Positions 29,832 to 38,309 of a stretch of DNA of 64,000 nt are shown piece after piece. The first letter of the stretch is position 1, and every line of letters begins with the position of its first letter. The notes beneath the pieces were generated by a model, which saw only the letters and a program-made list of their open reading frames with translations, had not been told where the DNA came from and did not search any database. Location of the stretch: NCBI RefSeq assembly GCF_019880555.1, contig NZ_JAINVU010000005.1, positions 124,001 to 188,000 on the forward strand, written 5' to 3'. The translations under genes and the position numbers were made by a program. The stretch is from Hephaestia mangrovi (GTDB taxonomy: Bacteria; Pseudomonadota; Alphaproteobacteria; Sphingomonadales; Sphingomonadaceae).

Positions 29832-29892
29832 ACGGCTCGTCCCGCCTCGCAAACGTCTTGCCTTAGGTCCGGACCGGGCGTATCGTTCCAAT

Positions 29893-30831
29893 ATGCGCGG
29901 TATTCTTCTTCCTGCGCTTACAGCGCTTTTACCGGCCGGGATGCCGTTGCAGAACGTGCCTCCCATACCGCTGATTGCTGCTGAACAACCGCCGCTGCCC
30001 GAAGATCAGCTCAGCTTCACCAACCAGGCGTCGCGGATGACGGTGCCCGTATCGATCGGCGAGCGGGGCCCGTATGAGTTCGTCGTCGATACCGGCGCCC
30101 AGCGTACCGTCGTCTCGCGCGACCTTGCCGGGCTGCTCGGGCTGAAATCGGGGCGCACGGTACGCGTCACCGCGATGACCAACCAGGCGCTGGTCGGCAC
30201 CGCGATCGTGCCGGCGCTAAAGCTGAGCAAGACCGCTGCCGCGACGATCGAGGCGCCCGCGCTCAACCAGGCCGATATGGGTGCGCCGGGCATGCTCGGC
30301 ATCGATGCCCTGCAGGGCCAATCGGTGTCGATCGATTTCGACAGGAACGAAATGACGGTGCGGCCGTCGCGCAAGCGGATCAGCGCGCCCGCCAGTCCGA
30401 ACGAGATCGTCGTCACCGCTCGCAGCCGGTTCGGCCAGCTGATCGTCACCAACGCGAGCTACCACGGCAAGCATATCTCCGTCGTCGTCGATACCGGCAC
30501 GCCGATCACCATCGCCAATCGTGCCTTCGTCGCGATGCTCGACCATCAACCCAAATCGCTGGGCAAGGTCGACCTGATCTCGGCGCTCGGTCAGCTGATG
30601 AATGCAGATTACATCGCGGTCGATCGCATCTCGATCGGCGGCATCACCTTCCATGACGTGCCGATGGCGGTGAACGATGCCGAGCCGTTCCGCCGGTTCG
30701 ATCTCGCCGATCAGCCGGCGCTGCTGCTCGGCATGGATTCGCTGCGCCTGTTCCGCAACATCCAGATCGATTTCGCCAATCGCGAAATCCGCTTCAGCAT
30801 GCCGCGGCCCGCGCAGATGGCGGCGAATTAG
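29893..30831 (+). CDS. Two-domain retropepsin-like aspartic protease
   Basis: Encodes 312 residues with an N-terminal hydrophobic, signal-like segment (MRGILLPALTALLPAG). Two successive retropepsin-type units are seen. The first has YEFVVDTGAQRTVVS near residue 65 and GAPGMLGIDAL. The second has ISVVVDTGTPITIAN near residue 199 and PALLLGMDSLRLF. Each unit therefore has its own DTG catalytic loop and its own LG-x-D element, so one chain could supply both catalytic aspartates. Bacterial relatives mostly have one unit and dimerise. Export to the periplasm and protease activity are inferred. It lies alone between the helicase and the convergent kup. Confidence 0.82.
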   Translation: MRGILLPALTALLPAGMPLQNVPPIPLIAAEQPPLPEDQLSFTNQASRMTVPVSIGERGPYEFVVDTGAQRTVVSRDLAGLLGLKSGRTVRVTAMTNQALVGTAIVPALKLSKTAAATIEAPALNQADMGAPGMLGIDALQGQSVSIDFDRNEMTVRPSRKRISAPASPNEIVVTARSRFGQLIVTNASYHGKHISVVVDTGTPITIANRAFVAMLDHQPKSLGKVDLISALGQLMNADYIAVDRISIGGITFHDVPMAVNDAEPFRRFDLADQPALLLGMDSLRLFRNIQIDFANREIRFSMPRPAQMAAN

Positions 30832-30871
30832 GGCGTGATCCATCTGCGCGGCAAGGCGCGCCGTTAGTCCC

Positions 30872-32800
30872 TCAAACCGTCACCTGCTCGCCAAGCTCCA
30901 GCACCTTGCCCGGCGGAATCTGCAGGAAGTCGGTCGGGTCGGAGGCGTTGCGCTGCAGGAACATGAAGATGCGATCCTGCCATAAAGGCATGCCCTCGTC
31001 CTTAGACGGCTTCAGCGTGTTGCGGCCGATGAAATACGAGGTCTTGTTGAGCTCGAACTCCATGCCCCGCCCCTTTGCCTCGAGGCCCAGGTCGCGCGGC
31101 ACGTCCGGCGATTCCATGAAGCCGTAGCTCAGCTTGACGCGGATGAACGAGTCGTTGATCCGCTCGACCTTGGTGCGCTCGGTGGCTGGCACCACCGGGC
31201 GGTCGTCGGTCTTGACGCTTACCACCAAGTTCTTTTCGTGCAGCACCTTGTTGTGCTTGAGATTGTGGAGCAGGGCGCCCGGCGCGCTTTCCGGATTGGC
31301 GGTGAGGAACACCGCCGTCCCCGCCACCCGCTCCGGCGGCCGCCGTTCCAGCGCGGCGGCAAGGTCGGCGAGCGGCACGCTGTGGCGCTGTTCGAACACG
31401 CGGACGATGCCGCGGCCGCGCACCCAGATGCTGATGATGAGGCCGATGCCGGCGCCGACCAGCAGCGTGATCCACCCGCCCTCGACGACGCGCAGCAGGT
31501 TAGCGGCGAAGAATACGATATCGAGCACGAAGAACGGCCCGACCAGCAGCATCGCGCGCACCCGGCTCCACCGCCAGCGATGCCGCACGACGATATAGGC
31601 GAGCGCGGTCGTCACCAGCATCGTGCCGGTCACGGCGATGCCATAAGCGGCGGCCATGTCGGTCGAATCCCGGAACCGCACGATCAACAGCAGCACGCCT
31701 GCGAGCAGCAGCCAGTTGATCGCCGGCAGATAGAGGGTCGGCGCATCGGCGGCGAGGCTGCGGCGGATACGCAGCCGCGGCAACAGGCCGAGCTGGATCG
31801 CCTGCTGGGTCAGCGAGAAGGCGCCGTTGATGACGGCCTGGCTGGCGATGATCGTCGTCACGATGGCGAGCGCGATCAGCGGAATGCGCAACGGCACCGG
31901 CGCCATCAGGAAGAACCAGTCGGCATTGACGAACCGGCCGTCGACGATCGCCGATCCCTGCAGCGCATCGATCGCCGCCGCGGCTTGCCCGAAATAGTTG
32001 AGGGCGAGCGCCGGCAGCGCGACCGCGAACCAGCTGCGCCGGATCGCATCGCGGCCGAATCCGCCCATATAGGCAGTCATCGCCTCGGCGCCGGCCACGG
32101 TCAGGCTCATTGCGCCGAACACGAAGAAGCCGGTCAGCCCGTGATCGTAGACGAACCGTACCGCGCGCAGCGGCGACAGCGCGGCGAGCACGCTTGGCTC
32201 CTCGATCAGCCGCCACAGCCCCAGTGCGCCGATCACCACGAACCACAACAGCACGATCGGGCCGAAGAACCGCGACAATCGCTGCGTGCCACGCGCCTGC
32301 ACCGCGAACAATGCGACGAGGATGAAGATGGTGAGGAAGAAGATCGCGTGCTCGGAAACCGCGGTGCGCGCGCCGGGCAGCGTGCGCAGCCCCTCCGATG
32401 CCGCCAGCACCGACAAGGCCGGCGTGATCAACGAATCGCCATAGAACAGCGCCGCGCCGGCGGCGCCGAGCACCAGCGCCATCCGCGCCCGCGTGCCCCG
32501 CCCGCGCCGCGCGATCGCCGCCAGCGCGAGCACGCCGCCTTCGCCCTGGTTGTTGGCGCGCAACAGCAGCAGCACGTATTTGATCGACACGACGATGATC
32601 AGCGACCAGATCGCCAACGACAGCACACCGAGAATCTCGGCCGGTCCGATGCCGGTGTCGCCGGCCTGATCGAGCGCGTCGCGATAGGCATAGATCGGGC
32701 TGGTGCCGATATCGGCGAACACCACGCCCAGCGCAGCGAGGCTGATCGTGAGTTGCGATCGCTTGCCGGCGGCGGCGATTTCGGGAGTGGTTTCGGACAT
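30872..32800 (-). CDS. kup: Kup-type potassium uptake protein (second copy)
   Basis: Encodes 642 residues with the family signature VVFADIGTSPIYAYRD near residue 26-41. Other conserved segments are LFYGDSLITPALSVL and [13 protein letters not shown], and a C-terminal soluble domain begins around residue 465. It is clearly diverged from the Kup at 431-2311, for example VFADIG against VFGDIG, so it is a paralogue rather than a recent copy. Function is K+ uptake at the inner membrane. It diverges from pdeM with 84 bases between the starts. Confidence 0.95.
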   Translation of the reverse strand: MSETTPEIAAAGKRSQLTISLAALGVVFADIGTSPIYAYRDALDQAGDTGIGPAEILGVLSLAIWSLIIVVSIKYVLLLLRANNQGEGGVLALAAIARRGRGTRARMALVLGAAGAALFYGDSLITPALSVLAASEGLRTLPGARTAVSEHAIFFLTIFILVALFAVQARGTQRLSRFFGPIVLLWFVVIGALGLWRLIEEPSVLAALSPLRAVRFVYDHGLTGFFVFGAMSLTVAGAEAMTAYMGGFGRDAIRRSWFAVALPALALNYFGQAAAAIDALQGSAIVDGRFVNADWFFLMAPVPLRIPLIALAIVTTIIASQAVINGAFSLTQQAIQLGLLPRLRIRRSLAADAPTLYLPAINWLLLAGVLLLIVRFRDSTDMAAAYGIAVTGTMLVTTALAYIVVRHRWRWSRVRAMLLVGPFFVLDIVFFAANLLRVVEGGWITLLVGAGIGLIISIWVRGRGIVRVFEQRHSVPLADLAAALERRPPERVAGTAVFLTANPESAPGALLHNLKHNKVLHEKNLVVSVKTDDRPVVPATERTKVERINDSFIRVKLSYGFMESPDVPRDLGLEAKGRGMEFELNKTSYFIGRNTLKPSKDEGMPLWQDRIFMFLQRNASDPTDFLQIPPGKVLELGEQVTV

Positions 32801-32884
32801 TGCGGCCGCGCCTTACGCCGTTCGGAACGCGATGCCAACGCGCGAGGCATTGATCGCGTGCCGTTCGGGGGCCATAGCGAGGCG

Positions 32885-33547
32885 ATGGTTCGCTTTTCGT
32901 TCGCCGGTCATGCCTTCGCCGCACTGCCCCAGGGCGCGCTGTTCTGGCCCGCCCGGCGTGCGCTCATCGTTGCCGACCTCCATTTCGAGAAGGCGAGCTG
33001 GTTCGCGGCGGGCGGGCAGATGCTGCCGCCGTACGATTCGATGGCGACGCTCGCCGATCTCTCGGCGCTGGTCGTCGCCACCGATCCCCGCGAAATCTGG
33101 TGCCTGGGCGACAGTTTCCACGATTCGGCGGGTTGTGAGCGATTGCCCACGGCGGCGCGCGCGACCCTGGCTGCGCTCACCGCGCGCCACCGCTGGGTGT
33201 GGATCACCGGCAATCACGATCGCGACCTGGTCGATCGCTGCGGCGGCGAGGTGATGGCAGAGGCGGAGGTCGACGGCGTAATCCTGCGCCACGAGGCCGA
33301 TCCCGCCGATCCGCGCGCCGAGCTGTCGGGTCATTTCCACCCCAAATTGCGGCTGACGGTGCGCGGCCGCCGCGTCGCCCGGCGCTGCTTCGTCGCCACC
33401 GAACGCAAGCTGATCCTGCCCGCATTCGGCGCGCTCACCGGCGGGCTCGATGCCGATCATCCCGAGATCGTCCGCGCGGTCGGCGCGCCGGCGCAGGCGC
33501 TGATCGCGCTCGACGACCGGCTGCTGCGCTTCCCGCTCGCCGCATAA
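32885..33547 (+). CDS. pdeM: Ligase-associated DNA damage response metallophosphoesterase PdeM
   Basis: Encodes 220 residues starting MVRFSFAGHAFAALPQGA. Calcineurin-like metal motifs appear in order: IVADLHFEK, CLGDSFHD, ITGNHDRD and SGHFHPKL. PdeM enzymes are nucleases/phosphoesterases usually encoded next to the ligase-associated helicase. Here the helicase gene ends about 3 kb upstream on the same strand, with a protease gene and the opposing kup between them. The long frame upstream of ATG 32885 is antisense to kup and was not used. Confidence 0.9.
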   Translation: MVRFSFAGHAFAALPQGALFWPARRALIVADLHFEKASWFAAGGQMLPPYDSMATLADLSALVVATDPREIWCLGDSFHDSAGCERLPTAARATLAALTARHRWVWITGNHDRDLVDRCGGEVMAEAEVDGVILRHEADPADPRAELSGHFHPKLRLTVRGRRVARRCFVATERKLILPAFGALTGGLDADHPEIVRAVGAPAQALIALDDRLLRFPLAA

Positions 33548-33548
33548 T

Positions 33549-35342
33549 CTACTTTTCGATCTGGAACAGCCGCAGCGGGTCGTTCGGCGGCAGCGGCAGC
33601 GGCTTGAGCCACGGGAAGGTCTGGCCATGCGCGACCTGATCGTAGAAGCCGCCCGGCGCGCGCGCGCGGTAGACGGTCGATTCGGACATGTTCGGGCAGA
33701 TCAGCAGCAAGGTCGCGCCGTGCTTCGCGGCGATCCGGCGGAACGTCTCGGGCGAGCCCTGGAAGGCGTGCTGGACGTCGAGGATCGCGTCGCCGTTGCG
33801 ATGATAGGGCCCGGCGACCGCATCGTGATGCGTCACCGTGATCAGCCGCGGGCCGAGATCGACGAAAGTGAACACCGTCTGCGCCGGATAGCGGTTGAGC
33901 GCCTGCAGCGCGGGCAGCGTCGGGCAGAAGCGATTGGCCTTGTTGACCAGGGCGATCCGCGCATTGGGCTTGCCCAGCGGCACATAAGGCAGCAGCATCC
34001 CGACGAAACCGCCGGTCGCGAAGGCGACCGCGCCGACCGTGCCGAGCACGCGGACGTAGGCGCGATCGCTGCCCATCACCATCGGCACGAGGATCCAGAT
34101 CAGCGCGACCGAGCCGGGCACCGCCAGCGTCTGTGCGTCGGAGCCGATTCGCACCTGCCAGAACATCATCGCGCTCGAGGCCAGCTGCAGCGCGAGCAGC
34201 GACAGCCAGGCGACGAGGCGCGGCTCGTTGCGGTTGCGCCACAGCGCCAGCAGCGTGCCGATCACCCCGATCAGCGGCATCACCCCGACGGCGATCTGCG
34301 TCTTGATCGGCTGCGCGTAGATCGGCTTGGCCTCGCGCACATTGTCGAGCCAGTTCTTCGCCAGCTCGGGCGAGACCTGTTCGGGGCGGCCCAGGCATTG
34401 CGGGAACAACAGAACGAAGCCCGCGCCGATCACCGCGGCAGCGATGGCGGCAAGCAGCAGGCGCAGTTGCCAGCGCCTCGGGCTGGCCAGCGCGAGCAGG
34501 AACAGCAGCAGCCCCGCCGTCACCATCACCGTCAGATAGACCGGGGTCAGCGCGTCGCAGCGCATCACGCGGTTGGCGTCCGACGCGAAGATCGCATAGC
34601 CCAGCGCGCTGCCGCCGGACAGCGTCAGCGAATAAGTGGTCATCCGCGCCGCGGCGTCGCGATCGGCGATCCAGCGCAGCGTGACGATCGCGCCGGCGAT
34701 TGCCTCATAGGGCAGCAGCTCGAGCCCGATAGACAGCGACAGCGCGGTGGCAAGTCCGATCGTCACCCCGCCACGGCGACGCGCCGGATCGGTCAGCCCG
34801 GCGGCGAGCAGCGAGAGCATCGCGAGCTGCCAGCCGCCGAGATCGATTCGCTCGGGCGCATACATCAGCATCACCGTCGGGCAGCCGATCAGTATCACGG
34901 CGATCGCCAGCGGCCAGGCAAGCGGCGAGACCAGCCGCCGCACCGCCAGCCCCAGCGCGCTCATCGTGATCGCGAGCGGGATCAGCGGCGCGATGCCGCA
35001 GGCCAGCCGTTCGGCCCAGAATTCGGTGGTGAACAGCCGGAAGAACAGGATCAGCGCGGCGATCGGCAGGTCGACCAGCCGCGTCCAGTGGATATCGAAT
35101 CCGCCCGGCGGGTTGAGCCGATATTGCCTGAGGTCGTACCAGCCCTGCCCGTGGAGCAGCGCGCGGACCTGCATCAGGCGCATATTGTCGTCGGTATCGC
35201 CCAGCGCGAGCCAGTAGATATGGCCCCAATCCTGCCAGACCGACCAGATCGCGACCATCACCCAGGCAAGCAGCGTCAGCCGCAGCCAGTTGACCTCGAG
35301 TTCTCGGCGGATGCTCCAGGCCCCGCTTTGGCTATCGATCAA
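33549..35342 (-). CDS. Polytopic membrane protein, GT-C glycosyltransferase-like
   Basis: Encodes 597 residues from a TTG at 35342, with GAGGGAAG just upstream. One N-terminal membrane segment is followed by a loop with ALGDTDDNMRLMQVRALLHG near residue 46-65, then about eleven more hydrophobic segments and a soluble C-terminal part of about 150 residues. The acidic residues in the first extracytoplasmic loop match the usual place of the catalytic Asp in GT-C enzymes that use polyprenyl-phosphate sugars. This is an inference from topology and motif, since I do not recognise a named member. It diverges from a GtrA-like gene, which supports a role in glycolipid or polysaccharide decoration. Confidence 0.7.
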   Translation of the reverse strand: MIDSQSGAWSIRRELEVNWLRLTLLAWVMVAIWSVWQDWGHIYWLALGDTDDNMRLMQVRALLHGQGWYDLRQYRLNPPGGFDIHWTRLVDLPIAALILFFRLFTTEFWAERLACGIAPLIPLAITMSALGLAVRRLVSPLAWPLAIAVILIGCPTVMLMYAPERIDLGGWQLAMLSLLAAGLTDPARRRGGVTIGLATALSLSIGLELLPYEAIAGAIVTLRWIADRDAAARMTTYSLTLSGGSALGYAIFASDANRVMRCDALTPVYLTVMVTAGLLLFLLALASPRRWQLRLLLAAIAAAVIGAGFVLLFPQCLGRPEQVSPELAKNWLDNVREAKPIYAQPIKTQIAVGVMPLIGVIGTLLALWRNRNEPRLVAWLSLLALQLASSAMMFWQVRIGSDAQTLAVPGSVALIWILVPMVMGSDRAYVRVLGTVGAVAFATGGFVGMLLPYVPLGKPNARIALVNKANRFCPTLPALQALNRYPAQTVFTFVDLGPRLITVTHHDAVAGPYHRNGDAILDVQHAFQGSPETFRRIAAKHGATLLLICPNMSESTVYRARAPGGFYDQVAHGQTFPWLKPLPLPPNDPLRLFQIEK

Positions 35343-35403
35343 AACGCTTCCCTCACTCGATTCCGGCCATTACTGCACCTCCACGAAAGAGCAAGGGCAG
35401 CGC

Positions 35404-35823
35404 GTGGCGACGATTGCGGGACAGATCGAGCGATGGCGGACGAGCGGAATGCTCGGCCAATTGGTGCGCTTCGGCTTCACCGGGCTGGCGCTGACCGGGC
35501 TCTATGCGATCATCTACTGGCCGCTCGCCACTTATGTGATGAACCCCAATCTCGCGGTCGTCATCGCCTTTGTCGTGGCGACCACCGCCGGCCGCTATGC
35601 CCATGGCGCGATCAGCTTTCGCGGCCACGGCACGCGCAGCCGGCGGACGATCCGGCGGTTTTTCACGGTCCAGGGGCTGGGCTTCATCATGCAGCAGGGC
35701 TTCACCTGGGTGCTGGTGACGGGGCCGTTCTTCCACGGCCCGACTTGGTGGCCGCTGGTGCCGGCGGTCAGCGTGGTGCCGCTCGTCACCTTCTGGCTTA
35801 ACCGATACTGGGCGTTCGCCTGA
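35404..35823 (+). CDS. GtrA-like membrane protein
   Basis: Encodes 139 residues from a GTG at 35404; an ATG at 35449 is an alternative. Four hydrophobic segments follow the GtrA pattern, beginning LGQLVRFGFTGLALTGLYAI, with RYAHGAISFRGHG and the C-terminal PLVTFWLNRYWAFA. GtrA-type proteins are thought to help move or synthesise polyprenyl-phosphate-linked sugars across the inner membrane. The usual partner, a GT2 polyprenyl-phosphate sugar synthase, is not adjacent. Its stop overlaps the ATG of the methyltransferase gene by one base. Confidence 0.82.
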   Translation: MATIAGQIERWRTSGMLGQLVRFGFTGLALTGLYAIIYWPLATYVMNPNLAVVIAFVVATTAGRYAHGAISFRGHGTRSRRTIRRFFTVQGLGFIMQQGFTWVLVTGPFFHGPTWWPLVPAVSVVPLVTFWLNRYWAFA

Positions 35824-36551
35824 TGGAGCGCGTCGTCTACGATCGCATGGCGGCACACGACAGCACGCATTGGTGGTATCGCGCGCGCCGCGAGATCCTG
35901 GCCGATTACGTCGCCCGCTACGCCGGGCTGCCTGCCGATGCCCGCATCCTGGAGATCGGCTGCGGCACCGGGCATAATCTGCCGATGCTGGCACGGTTCG
36001 GCGCGGTCGATGCGATCGAGATCGATGCCGCGGCGCGCGAGATCGCCAGCGCGCGGCTCGGCAAGCCGATCGCCACCGCGCCGCTGCCGCAACTCGCGGG
36101 CATCGATCGTGCCAGCTACGATCTGATCGCGGTGCTCGACGTGGTCGAGCATATCGAGGACGATGTTGCCGCGCTCGAGGCGATGGCGGAATGCCTGAAA
36201 CCCGGCGGCAAGATCCTGATCACCGTGCCCGCCCACCAGTGGATGTGGAGCGCGCACGACGTGGTGAACCACCACCACCGGCGGTATTCGAAGGCGACGC
36301 TCGACGCGGCGATCCGGGGGGCGGGCCTCACGCACAACGGCTTGCGCTGGTTCAATTCGCTGCTGTTCCCCGCGGCGGTCGCGGCGCGCCTGGCCGGCAA
36401 GCTGACCGGCAAGGACGATAGCGACGATTCGCCGCCCGCCCGCCCGCTCAATGCCGCGTTCGAGCGGATCTTTGGGCTCGAGCGCCACCTCGTCGGCCGC
36501 CTGCCGCTGCCACCGGGCCTCTCGATCATCACGCTGGCATCGCGGGGGTGA
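35823..36551 (+). CDS. Class I SAM-dependent methyltransferase
   Basis: Encodes 242 residues. The SAM-binding motif ILEIGCGTGHNLPML is near residue 41-55, the acidic strand end AIEIDAAARE follows, and the motif IV-like region is YDLIAVLDVVEHIEDD. The C-terminal part (NHHHRRYSKATLDAAI, then a hydrophobic stretch) resembles methyltransferases found with glycan-building genes. Its start overlaps the GtrA stop (TGATG), so the two are probably made together. The methyl acceptor is unknown. Confidence 0.85.
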   Translation: MERVVYDRMAAHDSTHWWYRARREILADYVARYAGLPADARILEIGCGTGHNLPMLARFGAVDAIEIDAAAREIASARLGKPIATAPLPQLAGIDRASYDLIAVLDVVEHIEDDVAALEAMAECLKPGGKILITVPAHQWMWSAHDVVNHHHRRYSKATLDAAIRGAGLTHNGLRWFNSLLFPAAVAARLAGKLTGKDDSDDSPPARPLNAAFERIFGLERHLVGRLPLPPGLSIITLASRG

Positions 36552-36609
36552 GCGGGTTCGGGCGGACACTACCGCCCCGTCCAAAACCCGCACCCCCTCG
36601 CGACTCGGC

Positions 36610-37929
36610 TCAAACCGCCTTCAACGCCGCGTCGAAATCGGCGATCAGATCATCGGCATCTTCGACCCCGATCGAGATGCGCACGAGATTGTCGGTGATG
36701 CCGAGCGCCTTCTTGCGGCTGTCGGCGACCGAGATGTGGGTCATCGCCGCGGGATGGCTGGCGAGCGTCTCGGTGCCGCCGAGGCTGACGGCGAGCTTGG
36801 CGATCTTGAGCTGGTCGAGGAACGCGAAGCTCTCCTTTTCGCCGCCCTTTATGTAGAGCGAGAAGGTCGATCCGGCGCCGGTGCAATGGCGCTTGTAGAT
36901 ATCGGCCTGGGCATCGTCCTTCAAAAAGCCGAGATAGCCGACCTTCTCGATCTTGGGATGCTGGCGGAGGAATTCGCAGACCTTGGCGGCGTTTTCGCCG
37001 GCGCGGGTCATGCGCAGTTCGAGCGTTTCGAGGCTGCGGAGCAGCATCCACGCGGTGTTGGGATCGGTGATCGTGCCGATCGTGTTCCGCATCGCCCGGA
37101 TCACGTCCATATGCTTCTTGGTGCCGAGCACGCCCCCGGCGACGAGATCCGAATGGCCGCCGGCATATTTGGTCAGGCTGTAAACGACGATATCGGCGCC
37201 GTGCTTGAGCGGTTTCTGCCACAAGGGCCCGAGGAAGGTGTTGTCGATCGCGATCGGCGGCTTGTCTTCGCCATTGCCCCAGATCGCGTCGCGGCTGGCC
37301 TGCACCGCCTCGATATCGACCAGCGCATTGGTCGGGTTGGCGGGGCTTTCCAGATAGATCAGCGCGACGCGGCCCGAATTGGCCTTGGCGAGCACCGCAT
37401 CGATTTCCTCGCGACTGGCGCCGGCGGGAAAATCGAGGAAGTGGACGCCGAACTTGCCGAGCACGCGGGCGATCAGCGTTTCGGTGGCGGCGTAGAGCGG
37501 GCCCGAATGGACGATGGTGTCGCCGGGCTTGACCATCGCCAGGAACAAGGTGGCGATCGCCGACATGCCGCTGGAGAAAGTCAGCGCATCCTCGGCATCC
37601 TCCCAGACGCCCAAACGATCTTCGAGAATTTCCTGATTGGGGCCGTTGAAACGCGAATAGACCAGCCCCTCGGCGCCGCCCGGGCGCTTGCCGGTGATGC
37701 CTTCGAAATGGCGCTTGCCGGCAGCGGCGTTGGGGAAAACGAAGGTTGAGGTGGCGAAGATCGGGGGTTTGAGCGAGCCTTCGGACAGCATCGGATCATA
37801 ACCATGGCCCATCATCAGCGTCGCGGGCTTCAATTTGCGCCCGCCGATCTTGTCGACCTCCGGCTTGGGATTGCGGCGCGGGGTGGTACCGGTGATCGCG
37901 GCTTCGGTTTCGTCGGTGATATCGGTCAT
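36610..37929 (-). CDS. Cystathionine gamma-synthase family PLP enzyme
   Basis: Encodes 439 residues starting MTDITDETEAAITGTTPRRN at ATG 37929, with GGAGAGAGT just upstream. The fold-type I PLP core is clear: the cofactor-binding FSSGMSAIATLFLA near residue 120, DNTFLGPLWQKPL, and the PLP lysine in VVYSLTKYAGGHSDLVAGG near residue 240. Family members include cystathionine gamma-synthase, cystathionine lyases and methionine gamma-lyase. The sequence alone does not decide which. It is longer at the N-terminus than MetB. It converges with the methyltransferase gene. Confidence 0.88.
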   Translation of the reverse strand: MTDITDETEAAITGTTPRRNPKPEVDKIGGRKLKPATLMMGHGYDPMLSEGSLKPPIFATSTFVFPNAAAGKRHFEGITGKRPGGAEGLVYSRFNGPNQEILEDRLGVWEDAEDALTFSSGMSAIATLFLAMVKPGDTIVHSGPLYAATETLIARVLGKFGVHFLDFPAGASREEIDAVLAKANSGRVALIYLESPANPTNALVDIEAVQASRDAIWGNGEDKPPIAIDNTFLGPLWQKPLKHGADIVVYSLTKYAGGHSDLVAGGVLGTKKHMDVIRAMRNTIGTITDPNTAWMLLRSLETLELRMTRAGENAAKVCEFLRQHPKIEKVGYLGFLKDDAQADIYKRHCTGAGSTFSLYIKGGEKESFAFLDQLKIAKLAVSLGGTETLASHPAAMTHISVADSRKKALGITDNLVRISIGVEDADDLIADFDAALKAV

Positions 37930-38309
37930 ACTCTCTCCAATGCGGAACCCGCGCGTTCGGTTGCGCGCGTGTGATGCCGCGCGTCTATCGGATCGCGAGC
38001 AGGAGCGCGAGGGCGGGGTTGGGCGAGAATCGGGGTCAACCGGGTGGTTGAATCGCAAGTGACTGGAATTGCCGGAATTACGATCGCGAAGTGGAGAAAG
38101 TGGAGCGTGTCGCGAGGTGTTTGTGCGGGGCGTGCCTTGAGGGATGTCGAGGAGATGAGACTGCACGGGACGAGGGGCGATTGGTGCCGCATCGGGCTGG
38201 GGTGACAGAGATTTTCCAACATTGAAAGAGGATGATCCGCCCCTTCACCGTCATGCTGAACCTGGTTCAGCATGACGACATTTATAATGCGAACTTGGGA
38301 TTCAGATGA
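37930..38309. other. Intergenic region with no gene seen
   Basis: This 380-base gap lies between the PLP enzyme gene and the end of pgeF. I see no credible coding frame. It holds the 5' leader of the PLP enzyme gene, including a GC-rich hairpin-like stretch near 37948-37968, and the 29-base palindrome at 38249-38277. I looked for a SAM-type riboswitch and could not recognise one. Confidence 0.6.
38249..38277. repeat. 29-nt perfect palindrome, CATGCTGAAC family copy 1
   Basis: CGTCATGCTGAACC, one central T, then GGTTCAGCATGACG make a perfect 14-bp inverted repeat. Related copies occur at 52278-52312 and 61025-61045, all intergenic. It lies 32 bases past the pgeF stop, where it could act as a transcript-end hairpin, although no T-run follows. 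Confidence 0.75.

Noticed and set aside
31238..32884. Upstream extension of the PdeM frame
   Set aside because: It is antisense to kup. ATG 32885 gives the normal PdeM length.
37930..38248. Possible SAM-type riboswitch before the PLP enzyme gene
   Set aside because: I compared the leader by eye with SAM-II-type features and found no convincing conserved core, only a GC-rich hairpin-like stretch.
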